NCBI RefSeq assembly: GCF_016907335.1
Contig: NZ_JAFBBT010000001.1
Span: 992,001-1,056,000 of the forward strand
From: Curtobacterium herbarum
GTDB lineage: Bacteria; Actinomycetota; Actinomycetes; Actinomycetales; Microbacteriaceae
Reading direction: 5' to 3'
Length of the DNA stretch: 64,000 bases
Position numbers and translations under genes: made by a program. The notes under the pieces are model-generated. The model had not been told where the DNA came from and made no database searches. It worked only from the letters and a program-made list of their open reading frames with translations. Positions 1 to 8,475 of the stretch are shown here, piece by piece; positions within the stretch are counted from its first letter, which is position 1; every line of letters begins with the position of its first letter.

Positions 1-345
1 GTCCGGGCGTGCGAGGTGCCCGTCCTGCAGCTCGAGCACCCGGCCTCCGGTGCCCGCGAGCTCGTCGTCGACGAGTGCCGTCGGGTGATCGCGAACGGTG
101 CCGACGCCGTGGTCCTCGGCTGCGCGGGGATGGCGGAGCTCTGCGCATCCGTCGCCGCCGAGATCGGCGCACCGGTCGTCGACGGGGTCAGTGCCGCGAC
201 ACTCCTCGCCGAGTCACTCGTCCGACTCGGGCTGACCACCGGCAAGCACGGCGAGTACGCCCCGCCGCCGCCCAAGCGGTTCACCGGTGCGCTGGCGTCG
301 TTCGAGCTCGACGCGGCTCGCGCGATGGTCGGAGCGGGCGCATGA
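1..345 (+). CDS. Asp/Glu/hydantoin racemase family protein, probable allantoin racemase (5' truncated)
   Basis: Only the last 114 residues lie in the window; the reading frame is open from base 1. The segment VVLGCAGMAELC carries the C-terminal catalytic cysteine typical of the Asp/Glu/hydantoin racemase family, followed by the VVDGV(S/A)AA stretch common to its allantoin/hydantoin branch. Members of this family next to allantoinase (HpxA type) interconvert allantoin enantiomers so that a stereospecific allantoinase can act, and the ATGA overlap with the allantoinase gene supports that role here. Hydantoin racemase is the main alternative. The N-terminal half with the other catalytic cysteine is outside the window, so catalytic completeness cannot be judged. 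Confidence 0.8.
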   Translation, partial: VRACEVPVLQLEHPASGARELVVDECRRVIANGADAVVLGCAGMAELCASVAAEIGAPVVDGVSAATLLAESLVRLGLTTGKHGEYAPPPPKRFTGALASFELDAARAMVGAGA

Positions 346-1721
346 CGAGCCTCCAGACCGCCACGGTCGCCGACACCGTCACGCCTGCGGAGCTCGTGCT
401 CCGAGCCCGCCGGACCTGGGTCGACGGTGCCTTCCGCCCCGCTGCCGTCGTCGTCCGCGACGGGCGTGTGGCGGCCGTCGAACCGCTCGACGTCGACGTC
501 ACCGCGCACCACGACGAGACCGTCCCCGACGCGCACGTCCTGCTGCCCGGGCTCGTCGACACCCACGTCCACGTCAACGAGCCCGGCCGTACCGAGTGGG
601 AGGGCTTCGCCTCGGCCACCCGCGCCGCCGCACTCGGTGGCGTGACGACGATCATCGACATGCCGCTCAACTCGATCCCGGCGACCGTCGACGTCCCCGC
701 GCTGCAGGTCAAGCGCGCGAGCGCCACCGGACGCGTCGCGGTCGACGTCGGGTTCTGGGGCGGAGCGGTCCCCGGCAACGCCGGAACCCTCGCCGGCCTG
801 CACGACGCCGGGGTCTTCGGCTTCAAGTGCTTCACCGCGCCGTCCGGGGTGGACGAGTTCCCACACCTCGACCCGACCCAGCTGCGTGCTGCGATCGCCG
901 AGGTCGCCGCACTCGACGCGCTCCTGATCGTCCACGCCGAGGACCCCGACCACCTCGTCGACCACGACGCACTGGGTGTGCGGTACCAGGACTTCCTCGA
1001 CACCCGACCCGTCCAGGCCGAGCGGTCCGCGATCGCCCGCGTGATCGAGGGCGCCCGCCAGACGGGTGCCCGGGTGCACGTCCTCCACCTCTCGGACGCC
1101 GGTGCGCTCCCGATGATCCGCGCCGCGAAGGACGACGGCGTCCGCCTCACCGTCGAGACGTGCCCGCACTACCTGGCCTTCGAGTCCGGCTCGATCCCCG
1201 ACGGTGCGACGGCGTACAAGTGCTGCCCGCCGATCCGCGACGACGCCAACCGGGACGCACTCTGGGCCGGGCTCCTCGACGGCACGATCGACATGGTCGT
1301 CTCGGACCACTCGCCCTCCACCGCCGACCTCAAGGTCGACGACTGGGGCCTCGCCTGGGGTGGCATCGCCGGGTTGCAGGTCGGGTTCCGCGCGCTGTGG
1401 ACCGAGGCCGCCCGGCGCGGGCTGTCCCTCGACGCGGTCCTGCCCGCCGTGACGACCGGACCGGCGGCGCTCGCCGGGTTCACCGACCGCGGCCGGATCG
1501 CGCCGGGTGCGCTCGCGCACTTCGCCGTGTTCGACCCGGACGCCCAGGCGACCGTCGACGTCCAGGCCCTGGCGCACCGGAACCCGGTGTCCGCGTTCGA
1601 CGGGCTGCCGGTCCGCGGACGGGTCACCCAGACGTGGTTGCGGGGCAGGCGCATCACCGGCGCCGCGGACGGCGTCACGACGGTCGACCTCGTCGCCGGA
1701 GAGCTGGTCGACCGTGGCTGA
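342..1721 (+). CDS. allB: Allantoinase
   Basis: 459-residue cyclic amidohydrolase that opens the hydantoin ring of allantoin to allantoate. The metal site is visible in order: DTHVHVNEPG (His75, His77), the carboxylated-lysine motif FGFKCFTAP (Lys162), VHAED (His198), VLHLSDA (His249) and VVSDHSPS with the catalytic Asp. The NEPGRTEWEGF signature and the KCCPPIR segment are typical of AllB rather than dihydropyrimidinase. The ATG at 342 overlaps the racemase stop (ATGA), so translation is probably coupled. Full length for the family. Position between the racemase and later allantoin-pathway genes makes the assignment secure. Confidence 0.95.
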   Translation: MTSLQTATVADTVTPAELVLRARRTWVDGAFRPAAVVVRDGRVAAVEPLDVDVTAHHDETVPDAHVLLPGLVDTHVHVNEPGRTEWEGFASATRAAALGGVTTIIDMPLNSIPATVDVPALQVKRASATGRVAVDVGFWGGAVPGNAGTLAGLHDAGVFGFKCFTAPSGVDEFPHLDPTQLRAAIAEVAALDALLIVHAEDPDHLVDHDALGVRYQDFLDTRPVQAERSAIARVIEGARQTGARVHVLHLSDAGALPMIRAAKDDGVRLTVETCPHYLAFESGSIPDGATAYKCCPPIRDDANRDALWAGLLDGTIDMVVSDHSPSTADLKVDDWGLAWGGIAGLQVGFRALWTEAARRGLSLDAVLPAVTTGPAALAGFTDRGRIAPGALAHFAVFDPDAQATVDVQALAHRNPVSAFDGLPVRGRVTQTWLRGRRITGAADGVTTVDLVAGELVDRG

Positions 1722-2784
1722 GACGCGCACCGCCGCCGACGCGCACCTCCGGTCGACGCCCGACGACGTCCTGTGGGGCCAGCTGCCGAGCCGCGACGAC
1801 GCCCCGGTCCGCACGGTCGCACCGGGCACCGTCGTGACCATCGACACCGTCAGCCACGAAGGGCTGCTGGCCGACCAGGGGTCCGACCCCGTGGCGTTCT
1901 TCGGGCGACACGGCGTCGAAGCGGGTCAGGTGCTGCAGGACGCGATCGACATCGTGCGGGACCTCGACCACGATCCCGCCCACGGGCCGCACGTCGTGTC
2001 ACGGCCGATCGCGGTCGCCGGGGCAGAGCCGGGGGACGTCCTGTCGGTGTCGATCCTCGCCGCGGTCCCGCGCGTGCCGTACGGGGTGATCTCGAACCGG
2101 CACGGACTCGGTGCGCTGCCGGGGGAGCTGCCGCGTGGTGACGACCCCGTCTCCGTGTTCGCCGACGTCGTCACGCGCGACGGCGTCGACCACGGCCGGC
2201 TGCCGGTCGTGGCGGGCGGTCCTCGTGTGGTGACCTTCCCGCTCCGGCCGTTCCCCGGCATCCTCGGCGTCACCGTCGACAGCGACGTCCGACCGCACTC
2301 CGTCCCGCCGGGGTCGCACGGCGGGAACATCGACATCGCGCTGCTGACCGCGGGGTCGACGCTCCACCTGCCCGTGCAGGTACCGGGTGCCGGTGTGTAC
2401 GTCGGCGACCCGCACTTCGCCCAGGGGGACGGCGAGGTCGCCCTCACCGCGATGGAGGCCTCGCTCCGCCTGAGCCTCCGCCTCGACGTCGTCCCGCGTG
2501 CCACGGCGCTCCGACGGTTCGGTGCCCTGGTCGGCCCGGTCGCCGAGACGACCGAGTTCCTCGTCCCGACCGGGATGGACGCCGACCTCGACGAAGCCGT
2601 GCGACGGTGCGTCCGGGCCGCGATCACGCTGCTCCGGGCACGCTGGGGTGTCGACGAACACCTGGCGTACGCGTACCTCAGCGCGGCGACCGACTTCCGC
2701 ATCTCCCAGGTCGTGGACCTCGTCTGCGGTGCGCACGCGACGATCCGCAAGGCGGACTTCGACGCGGTGCCGCCGTGCGACTGA
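1714..2784 (+). CDS. Acetamidase/formamidase (FmdA/AmdA) family protein
   Basis: 356-residue protein of the FmdA_AmdA family, which hydrolyses short amides such as formamide or acetamide to ammonia and an acid. Family marks include VEPGDVL-like VAGAEPGDVLSVSI near residue 100, the PPGSHGGNIDI metal/active-site region and VYVGDPHFAQGDGEVA. The GTG at 1714 overlaps the allantoinase stop by 8 bases and gives the expected N-terminus. In an allantoin operon the natural substrate may be an amide released late in the pathway, for example oxamate or a ureido compound; this is inference from context. It is full length with no obvious lesions. Confidence 0.85.
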   Translation: MAETRTAADAHLRSTPDDVLWGQLPSRDDAPVRTVAPGTVVTIDTVSHEGLLADQGSDPVAFFGRHGVEAGQVLQDAIDIVRDLDHDPAHGPHVVSRPIAVAGAEPGDVLSVSILAAVPRVPYGVISNRHGLGALPGELPRGDDPVSVFADVVTRDGVDHGRLPVVAGGPRVVTFPLRPFPGILGVTVDSDVRPHSVPPGSHGGNIDIALLTAGSTLHLPVQVPGAGVYVGDPHFAQGDGEVALTAMEASLRLSLRLDVVPRATALRRFGALVGPVAETTEFLVPTGMDADLDEAVRRCVRAAITLLRARWGVDEHLAYAYLSAATDFRISQVVDLVCGAHATIRKADFDAVPPCD

Positions 2785-4427
2785 CCGGGACGTGGCCCGC
2801 CGGTCTCGAGTCGGCGTTCCACGAGTACGAGGCCGCCCTGATGCGGGACGACACCGGCGTGCTCGACGCGCTCTTCGAACCCGGCCCGAGCACGCTCCGT
2901 GGTGACGGTGCCGGCCTGCTCCGCGGGCACGAGCAGATCAGCGCCTTCCGGTCGTCCCGCGGCGGCGTCGCCCGTCGTGTGCTGGTCAGCGTGGACGTCC
3001 AGGTCCTCGGCCCCGACGCGGCGCTGGTCGTGGGCGAGTCGCGGTTCCAGGACGGCGGTCGTGGCCTGCAGACACAGCTCTGGTGCCGGACGGACGGCGC
3101 GTGGCGGATCCGGACGGCGCACGTCACCGGGCGGGCGCCGGCGTTCGACCGGTCCGTCTGGCGCGTGCTCGGCGACCCGCTCGTGCCGGGCAGTGGCACG
3201 GGCGTCGGCCCGGGGCCGCTCGCCGGTGTCCGGGTGGCGGTGAAGGACCTCGTCGCGGTCCGCGGCCAGGTCGTCGGCGCGGGCAACCCCACGTGGCAGG
3301 CCGAGGCGAGCGTCGAGGACGAGCACGCTCCCGCGGTCGCCGTGCTCCTCGACGCCGGGGCCGACGTGACCGGCATCGCCCGGACCGACGAGTTCGCCTA
3401 CGCGCTCGCCGGCCGGAACGCCCACTCCGGGACGACACCGAACGGAGCGGCGCCGCAGCGGATCGGGGGCGGGTCGACCTCCGGGGCGGCCTCGGCGGTC
3501 GCGCTCGGACAGGCGGACCTCGCGCTCGGCACGGACACGGCGGGCAGCATCCGCGTCCCCGCGTCGTACCAGGGGCTCTGGGGGCTGCGCACCACCCACG
3601 GTGCCGTCCCGCGGAGCGGCGTGCTGCCGCTCGCGCAGACCTTCGACACGGTGGGCTGGCTGACGCGCGAGCCCGAGCTGCTCCGGCGGGTCGCCGGCAT
3701 CGCTCTCGGTGCCGACGCGGCGGGAACGGGCGACGCCGGCGCCGACGCGCTCGGAGCGACCCCGGTGCTCCGGGGTGACACGGTTCTCCGGGGTGACCCG
3801 CTGCTCCTCAGCGACGCGGTGCTCGACGCCGCCGAACCCGACACCCGGCGTGCGTTCCTGGCGTGGGTCGGACGGACCGGTCGACCGGTCCAGACGGTGG
3901 AGCTGCCGGACCTGGACGACCTCGCCGAGACACTGCGGGTCGTCCAGGCCGCCGAGGCACACCGGAACCACGGTGCCTGGGTCGCCGCGCACCCGGCAGC
4001 ACTCGGAGCCGACGTCGCCGAGCGGTTCGCGGCAGCAGCGGCCGTCACCGCCGAGCAGGAGTCGTCCGCGCGTGCGCGTCTCGTGGAACTGCGCACCGCC
4101 CTCCGGCGCGTCCTCGGGAACGGCGTGCTCGCCCTGCCGACCGTGCCCGGACCCGCACCGAGCCGCACGGCCGACACGGCTGCCGTGCTCGTCACCCGTC
4201 GGGCCACCCTCCGCATGACGTCCGTCGCCGGGATCGGTGGGCTGCCCGCGGTCACGATCCCGGCGCTCGACCTCCAGGACGCCCCCGTCGGGGTGTGTCT
4301 TGTCGGACCGGCCAGCACCGACCTCGCGCTGGTCGACCTCGCGATCGACCTCGCCCGCGCGACGGCAGTCGCACCCGCATCGACACCCGCACCCGCATCG
4401 ACATCCGCACCCGCAACACGTTCGTAA
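2775..4427 (+). CDS. AtzH-like domain / amidase-signature fusion protein
   Basis: 550 residues in two parts. Residues 1-122 form an AtzH-like (DUF3225, NTF2-fold) domain. Residues about 140-550 are an amidase-signature enzyme with the Ser-cisSer-Lys triad visible: Lys157 in VAVKDLV, the GGGSTSGAAS loop around 231-240, and nucleophile Ser258 in DTAGSIRVP. AtzH-like proteins normally occur as separate partners of amidases that cleave ureido compounds (allophanate hydrolase; HpxZ beside HpxY in Klebsiella uric-acid degradation, from memory). The GTG at 2775 overlaps the preceding stop by 10 bases. The aminotransferase in this operon yields oxalurate, which resembles allophanate, so oxalurate or a related ureido acid is a sensible substrate guess. 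The C-terminus ends in a low-complexity Ala/Pro/Ser/Thr tail. Confidence 0.85.
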   Translation: MRLTGTWPAGLESAFHEYEAALMRDDTGVLDALFEPGPSTLRGDGAGLLRGHEQISAFRSSRGGVARRVLVSVDVQVLGPDAALVVGESRFQDGGRGLQTQLWCRTDGAWRIRTAHVTGRAPAFDRSVWRVLGDPLVPGSGTGVGPGPLAGVRVAVKDLVAVRGQVVGAGNPTWQAEASVEDEHAPAVAVLLDAGADVTGIARTDEFAYALAGRNAHSGTTPNGAAPQRIGGGSTSGAASAVALGQADLALGTDTAGSIRVPASYQGLWGLRTTHGAVPRSGVLPLAQTFDTVGWLTREPELLRRVAGIALGADAAGTGDAGADALGATPVLRGDTVLRGDPLLLSDAVLDAAEPDTRRAFLAWVGRTGRPVQTVELPDLDDLAETLRVVQAAEAHRNHGAWVAAHPAALGADVAERFAAAAAVTAEQESSARARLVELRTALRRVLGNGVLALPTVPGPAPSRTADTAAVLVTRRATLRMTSVAGIGGLPAVTIPALDLQDAPVGVCLVGPASTDLALVDLAIDLARATAVAPASTPAPASTSAPATRS

Positions 4428-4431
4428 CGCA

Positions 4432-4458
4432 CGTTCCAGTACTCTCGTTCATGGAACG
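4432..4458. promoter_or_regulatory. Inverted repeat upstream of pucG (candidate operator)
   Basis: Perfect 7-bp arms CGTTCCA (4432-4438) and TGGAACG (4452-4458) with a 13-bp spacer sit in the only real gap (43 bp) of this operon, just before the AAGGA ribosome site of pucG. An internal operator, possibly bound by the operon's RpiR regulator, or an mRNA hairpin are both possible. Confidence 0.45.
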
Positions 4459-4470
4459 GAAGGATCAACC

Positions 4471-5739
4471 ATGCACCCCGTGAACCCACCCGCACGTCTC
4501 CTGATGGGCCCCGGCCCGATCGACGCCGACCCCCGCGTCCTCCGCGCGCTCTCGACCCCGCTGGTCGGGCAGTACGACCCGTGGATGACCGAGACGATGA
4601 ACCAGACGCAGGAGCTGTACCGCCGGGTCTTCGGCACCCGGAACGAGGCCACCGTCCTCGTCGACGGCACCTCCCGGGCCGGCATCGAAGCCGCCCTCGT
4701 CTCGTTGCTCGCCCCCGGGGACAGCGTCCTCGTCCCGGTGTTCGGCCGGTTCGGGCACCTGCTCGCCGAGATCGCTGGTCGGGCCGGCGCGACCGTGCAC
4801 ACGATCGAGACCGAGTGGGGGCAGGTGTTCCCGACCTCGGTGATCGAGGACGCGATCACCCGGGTCGAGCCGAAGCTCCTGGCCGTCGTGCAGGGCGACA
4901 CCTCGACGACGATGAACCAGCCGCTCGACGAACTCGGGGCGATCTGCGAACGGCACGGCGTGCTGCTCTACACGGACGTCACGGCCTCCGTCGGCGGGAA
5001 TCCGCTCGAGGTCGACGCCTGGGGTATCGACGCCGTCAGTGCCGGACTGCAGAAGTGCTTGGGCGGCCCCTCCGGCAGCGCACCCCTGTCGCTCTCGCCC
5101 CGAGCGGTGGCCGTGCTCGACGGCCGTCGGAGTGTCGAGGCCGGCATCCGCGAACCGGGTGACGACGTGTCCGACCACCCGATCCAGTCGAACTACCTCG
5201 ACCTGGCGATGATCATCGACTACTGGGGACCTCGCCGCCTCAACCACCACACCGAGGCCGCATCGATGCTCTACGCCGCGAACGAGTGCGCCCGGATCCT
5301 GCTCGAGGAGGGCCGTGACGCCGTGGTCGAGCGGCACGCCCTCGCCGGCCGCGCGATGCTCGAGGGGGTCCGCGGCCTCGGGCTCACCGTGTTCGGGGAC
5401 GTCGGCCACAAGATGCACAACGTCGTCGCCGTCGAGATCCCCGACGAGGTCCAGGGTGACGCGGTCCGCTCCGCGATGCTCGAGGACCACGGGATCGAGA
5501 TCGGCACCTCGTTCGGCCCCCTGCACGGACGGGTGTGGCGGATCGGCACGATGGGCTACAACGCCCGCAAGGACACCGTCGTGAGGACCCTGTCCGCCCT
5601 CGAACAGTGCCTCCGTCGGGGCGGCAAGTCGGTGCCGCAGGGCGGCGGGGTCGACGCAGCCCTCGACGTCTACGCCGGGCGCGGTGCGGAGCTCGACGCC
5701 GCGGTCGACACCGAGGTCGGCGCCGGAGCGCTCGCGTGA
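4471..5739 (+). CDS. pucG: (S)-ureidoglycine-glyoxylate aminotransferase
   Basis: 422-residue class V PLP aminotransferase. It opens with the PARLLMGPGPIDADPRVL signature of the alanine-glyoxylate/PucG group; the PLP aspartate is Asp169 (LLYTDVTAS) and the Schiff-base lysine is Lys195 in SAGLQKCLGGPSG. QSNYLDL and the RRLNHHTEA segment match PucG better than serine- or alanine-glyoxylate transaminases, and the operon provides ureidoglycine through the downstream M20 enzyme. Reaction: ureidoglycine plus glyoxylate to oxalurate plus glycine. ATG at 4471 has AAGGA six bases upstream. A roughly 30-residue low-complexity Gly/Ala/Asp tail follows the fold. Confidence 0.93.
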   Translation: MHPVNPPARLLMGPGPIDADPRVLRALSTPLVGQYDPWMTETMNQTQELYRRVFGTRNEATVLVDGTSRAGIEAALVSLLAPGDSVLVPVFGRFGHLLAEIAGRAGATVHTIETEWGQVFPTSVIEDAITRVEPKLLAVVQGDTSTTMNQPLDELGAICERHGVLLYTDVTASVGGNPLEVDAWGIDAVSAGLQKCLGGPSGSAPLSLSPRAVAVLDGRRSVEAGIREPGDDVSDHPIQSNYLDLAMIIDYWGPRRLNHHTEAASMLYAANECARILLEEGRDAVVERHALAGRAMLEGVRGLGLTVFGDVGHKMHNVVAVEIPDEVQGDAVRSAMLEDHGIEIGTSFGPLHGRVWRIGTMGYNARKDTVVRTLSALEQCLRRGGKSVPQGGGVDAALDVYAGRGAELDAAVDTEVGAGALA

Positions 5740-7121
5740 GTGCGGCCGTGCCGGCCCCCGTCGCCAGCCCGGCGGCGCGTGCTGCCGCCGACCGCATCGT
5801 CGCCCGCTGCGACGAACTCGCCGCCATCAGCGAGACCGCGGGCCACATCACCCGCGTCTACCTGTCCCCGGAGCACGCCCGGGCCAACGCCGTGGTCCGC
5901 ACCTGGATGCAGGACGCCGGACTCGACACCTGGCAGGACGCCGCCGGCAACCTCCACGGCCGGACGACTCCGAGCACACCCGACGCCCCCGTCCTGCTGC
6001 TCGGGTCGCACCTCGACACCGTCGTCGACGCCGGCCGGTACGACGGCATCGTCGGGGTCCTCATGGCGATCGAGGTCGTCGCGCACCTGCAGCAGGAGCA
6101 CGCCGACCTGCCGTTCGCGCTCGAGGTCGTCGCGTTCTCCGACGAGGAGGGCACCCGGTTCGGCAAGGCACTGCTCGGCTCCTCCGCGGTCGCCGGGGTC
6201 TGGGACGAGTCGTGGTGGGACCTCCGCGACGGCGACGGCACCAGCCTCCGCGCCGCCTTCGAGTCCTTCGGGCTGGACCCGGCCGAGGTCGGGCAGGCTG
6301 CCGTCGACCCCGCGTCGCTCGTCGGCTACCTCGAGGCGCACATCGAGCAGGGGCCGTACCTGGAGCAGGCCGACCAGGCGCTCGGTGTCGTCACCAGCAT
6401 CGCGAGCGCCCGCCGGTTCACCGTGCGCGCGGTCGGCGAAGCCCGGCACGCCGGCGGCACCCCGTACGAACGGCGCCACGACGCCCTGCTCGCCGCCGCC
6501 GAGGCCGCGCTGGCCGTCGAGCGGATCTGCCGGACGGAGCAGCACATCGGCACGGTCGGCACGATGGCCGTCGAACCCGGCGCGGTCAACGTCGTCCCCG
6601 GCCTGGCCACGTTCGCGGTCGACCTGCGCGGAGAGTTCGACGACGGCCGCGACCGGGTCTGGGACGAGATCGCTGAGGCGTTCCGCGAGATCGGTGCGCG
6701 CCGCGGCGTCGACGTCACCCCGACCGAGGTGCACCGGGCGCCCGCGGTGTTCTGCGCCCCGCACCTGATGGACGCCGTCCGCACGGGCATCGTCAGCACC
6801 GGCGAACCGGAACCGCTCGAGCTGTTCTCACGAGCCGGGCACGACGCGATGTCGCTCGGCCTGGTCACCGACGTCGCGATGCTGTTCCTCCGCAACCCGG
6901 ACGGCATCAGCCACCATCCCGACGAGTTCGTCTCCGCAGCGGACGTCGCCCTCGGCCTCGACGCACTCGCCGGAGCGGTCGCGCACCTCGCCGCTGAGCG
7001 CCCCGCCACCGCGCACCTGCCCACCGGGCACCTCCCCGCCGGCCCCGGTGCCCGCACGAGCGACACCGCCACGGCGGGGCTCGGGACGGTCCACCCGACG
7101 ACGACCGGGGTCGACGCATGA
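5736..7121 (+). CDS. M20 family amidohydrolase, probable allantoate amidohydrolase
   Basis: 461-residue Zn-dependent peptidase-fold hydrolase of the AllC/N-carbamoyl-L-amino-acid hydrolase group. Metal ligands are visible in GSHLDTVVDAGRYDG (His, Asp), FSDEEGTRF (Glu-Glu) and VGYLEAHIEQGPYLE (His); SRAGHDAM carries the last histidine. In this cluster it most likely converts allantoate to ureidoglycine, CO2 and ammonia, feeding pucG; hydantoinase-type N-carbamoylase activity is the alternative on sequence alone. The GTG at 5736 overlaps the pucG stop (GTGA). The C-terminal 45 residues are a Thr/Gly/Pro/Ala-rich extension not needed for the fold. Confidence 0.88.
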   Translation: MSAAVPAPVASPAARAAADRIVARCDELAAISETAGHITRVYLSPEHARANAVVRTWMQDAGLDTWQDAAGNLHGRTTPSTPDAPVLLLGSHLDTVVDAGRYDGIVGVLMAIEVVAHLQQEHADLPFALEVVAFSDEEGTRFGKALLGSSAVAGVWDESWWDLRDGDGTSLRAAFESFGLDPAEVGQAAVDPASLVGYLEAHIEQGPYLEQADQALGVVTSIASARRFTVRAVGEARHAGGTPYERRHDALLAAAEAALAVERICRTEQHIGTVGTMAVEPGAVNVVPGLATFAVDLRGEFDDGRDRVWDEIAEAFREIGARRGVDVTPTEVHRAPAVFCAPHLMDAVRTGIVSTGEPEPLELFSRAGHDAMSLGLVTDVAMLFLRNPDGISHHPDEFVSAADVALGLDALAGAVAHLAAERPATAHLPTGHLPAGPGARTSDTATAGLGTVHPTTTGVDA

Positions 7122-7945
7122 GCACCCCCGACGTCCGCGGACGCATCGACGCGGTCTGGGAGCGCCTGTCACCCGCCGAACGCCGGGTCGCCGCGATGAT
7201 CCGGCACGACCCGGAACTGCTGCTCGTCGGCACCTCGGCGCAGCTCGCCACCGAGTCCGGCACCTCGAAGGCGACGGTCTCGCGACTCGTTCGCTCTCTC
7301 GGGTTCCAGGACGCCGCCGAGGTCCGGCAGAACCTCATGTCCGCCCGGGGGACCGGTCTGCCGTGGGCTGCCGAGGACGCCGCCCACGTCGACCAGCGTG
7401 CCGTGGAGGCGCGGAACCTCGATGCGGCGTTCGCCTCGCTCGCCCGTGCCGACCGGCCACGCCTCGCCCGGCGGATCGTCCGTGCACGGCGGGTCCTGGT
7501 CTTCGGCGAGCGCGGCGCCTACCCGATCGCGCTGCAGCTCCGTGCCCAGCTCGCGCAGGTGCGTCCGGACGTCCGGGTCGGGCCGGCACCGGGCCAGCGT
7601 CTGGGGGAGGAGGTCGCCGACCTCGACCGCCGGGACCTCGTGGTCATCGTCACCGTCCGCCGGCACGCCGCCGGGGTCGACCGTGTCGTCCGGCACTGCG
7701 TCGGGACCGGCGCGGACGTCGTCGTGATCGGGGACCCGACCGCCGCCGTCATCGCGGCGCCGGCGACCACCGCGGTGCTCTGCCCGGTCGACTCACCGTC
7801 GGCGTTCGACTCGTTGGCGGCGTTGTTCGCGGTCGTCGCGGCGATCACGAACGACGTGTACGAGGCCTCCGGGCCGTCGGGTCGCACCCGGGTGGAGGCC
7901 GTGGCCAGCGCCTACGACACGCTCGGCGAACTCGCCGGCCCCTGA
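7118..7945 (+). CDS. MurR/RpiR family transcriptional regulator
   Basis: 275 residues: an N-terminal RpiR-type helix-turn-helix (residues about 8-75, with LSPAERRVAAMI and TSKATVSRLVRSLGF) followed by a SIS sugar-isomerase-like sensor domain (about 105-260, RRVLVFGERGAYPIALQL, VIVTVRRHAAGVDRVV). RpiR regulators are found in several allantoin/uric-acid clusters, and the ATGA overlap with the M20 gene places this one as the last gene of the operon, so it probably regulates the operon. The ligand is unknown. Its 3' end overlaps the convergent SRPBCC gene by 34 bases. Confidence 0.9.
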   Translation: MSTPDVRGRIDAVWERLSPAERRVAAMIRHDPELLLVGTSAQLATESGTSKATVSRLVRSLGFQDAAEVRQNLMSARGTGLPWAAEDAAHVDQRAVEARNLDAAFASLARADRPRLARRIVRARRVLVFGERGAYPIALQLRAQLAQVRPDVRVGPAPGQRLGEEVADLDRRDLVVIVTVRRHAAGVDRVVRHCVGTGADVVVIGDPTAAVIAAPATTAVLCPVDSPSAFDSLAALFAVVAAITNDVYEASGPSGRTRVEAVASAYDTLGELAGP

Positions 7946-8439
7946 CCGGTGGCGCCTGTCCCTGTCCCTGTCCCCGTCCCCGTCCGCGGACCCGCGAGCT
8001 CGGCGGCGAGCAAGCGGTTCCGCTCGCGGATCAACCGCATCAGGTACCGCCGCAGCACCAGCCCCTCGGCGATGCGTCCGAGCACCCCGAACGGTGCCCG
8101 GAACGTGATCTCGTCGACCATGCGGGTGCCGGTCGGTGTCGCCTCGAACCGGTGGTGGTGCCGGAACCGGGCGAACGGCCCACGCACCTGTTCGTCGACG
8201 AACGCGTGGGGAGCCTCCAGCGCGGTGATCTCGTTCGTCATCCGCCAGACGATCCCGAAGTGGCGGGCACGCCAGGTGACGCTCTCGCCGATCCCGATCA
8301 GCCCGTCCGTCGTGCCGGCGATCGCCTGTTCGCCGGTCGCCGCCATCGACCGCAGGTGCGCGCCGATGTCCAGCGACAGGGCGAACGCCCGCTCGGGCGG
8401 CACGGGCAGGTCGGTCACGATCCGGAAAGCAGCGCTCAC
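7912..8439 (-). CDS. SRPBCC (START/Bet v1-like) family protein
   Basis: 175-residue polyketide-cyclase/dehydrase-like SRPBCC protein. It starts with the classic FRIVTDLPVPPERAFALSLDI strand-helix and contains GIGESVTWRARHFG and FRHHHRFEATPTGTRMVDEITF, all typical of the lipid/ligand-binding helix-grip fold. No catalytic residues can be assigned. The GTG at 8439 is preceded by CAGGAT and six bases, the arrangement of a leaderless transcript. The C-terminus is an expanded Gly-Thr dipeptide tail. It is transcribed divergently from the YeiH-like gene; a functional link is not evident. Confidence 0.85.
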   Translation of the reverse strand: MSAAFRIVTDLPVPPERAFALSLDIGAHLRSMAATGEQAIAGTTDGLIGIGESVTWRARHFGIVWRMTNEITALEAPHAFVDEQVRGPFARFRHHHRFEATPTGTRMVDEITFRAPFGVLGRIAEGLVLRRYLMRLIRERNRLLAAELAGPRTGTGTGTGTGATGQGPASSPSVS

Positions 8440-8475
8440 CCCTCGATCCTGGTGCACGGACGGCAGGATGGTCAC
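8440..8475. promoter_or_regulatory. 36-bp divergent promoter region with two CAGGAT -10 boxes
   Basis: On the + strand CAGGAT (8464-8469) lies six bases before the GTG at 8476; on the - strand CAGGAT (complement of 8446-8451) lies six bases before the GTG at 8439. The symmetry suggests both mRNAs start at their start codons. Promoter activity is inferred from position only. Confidence 0.5.
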
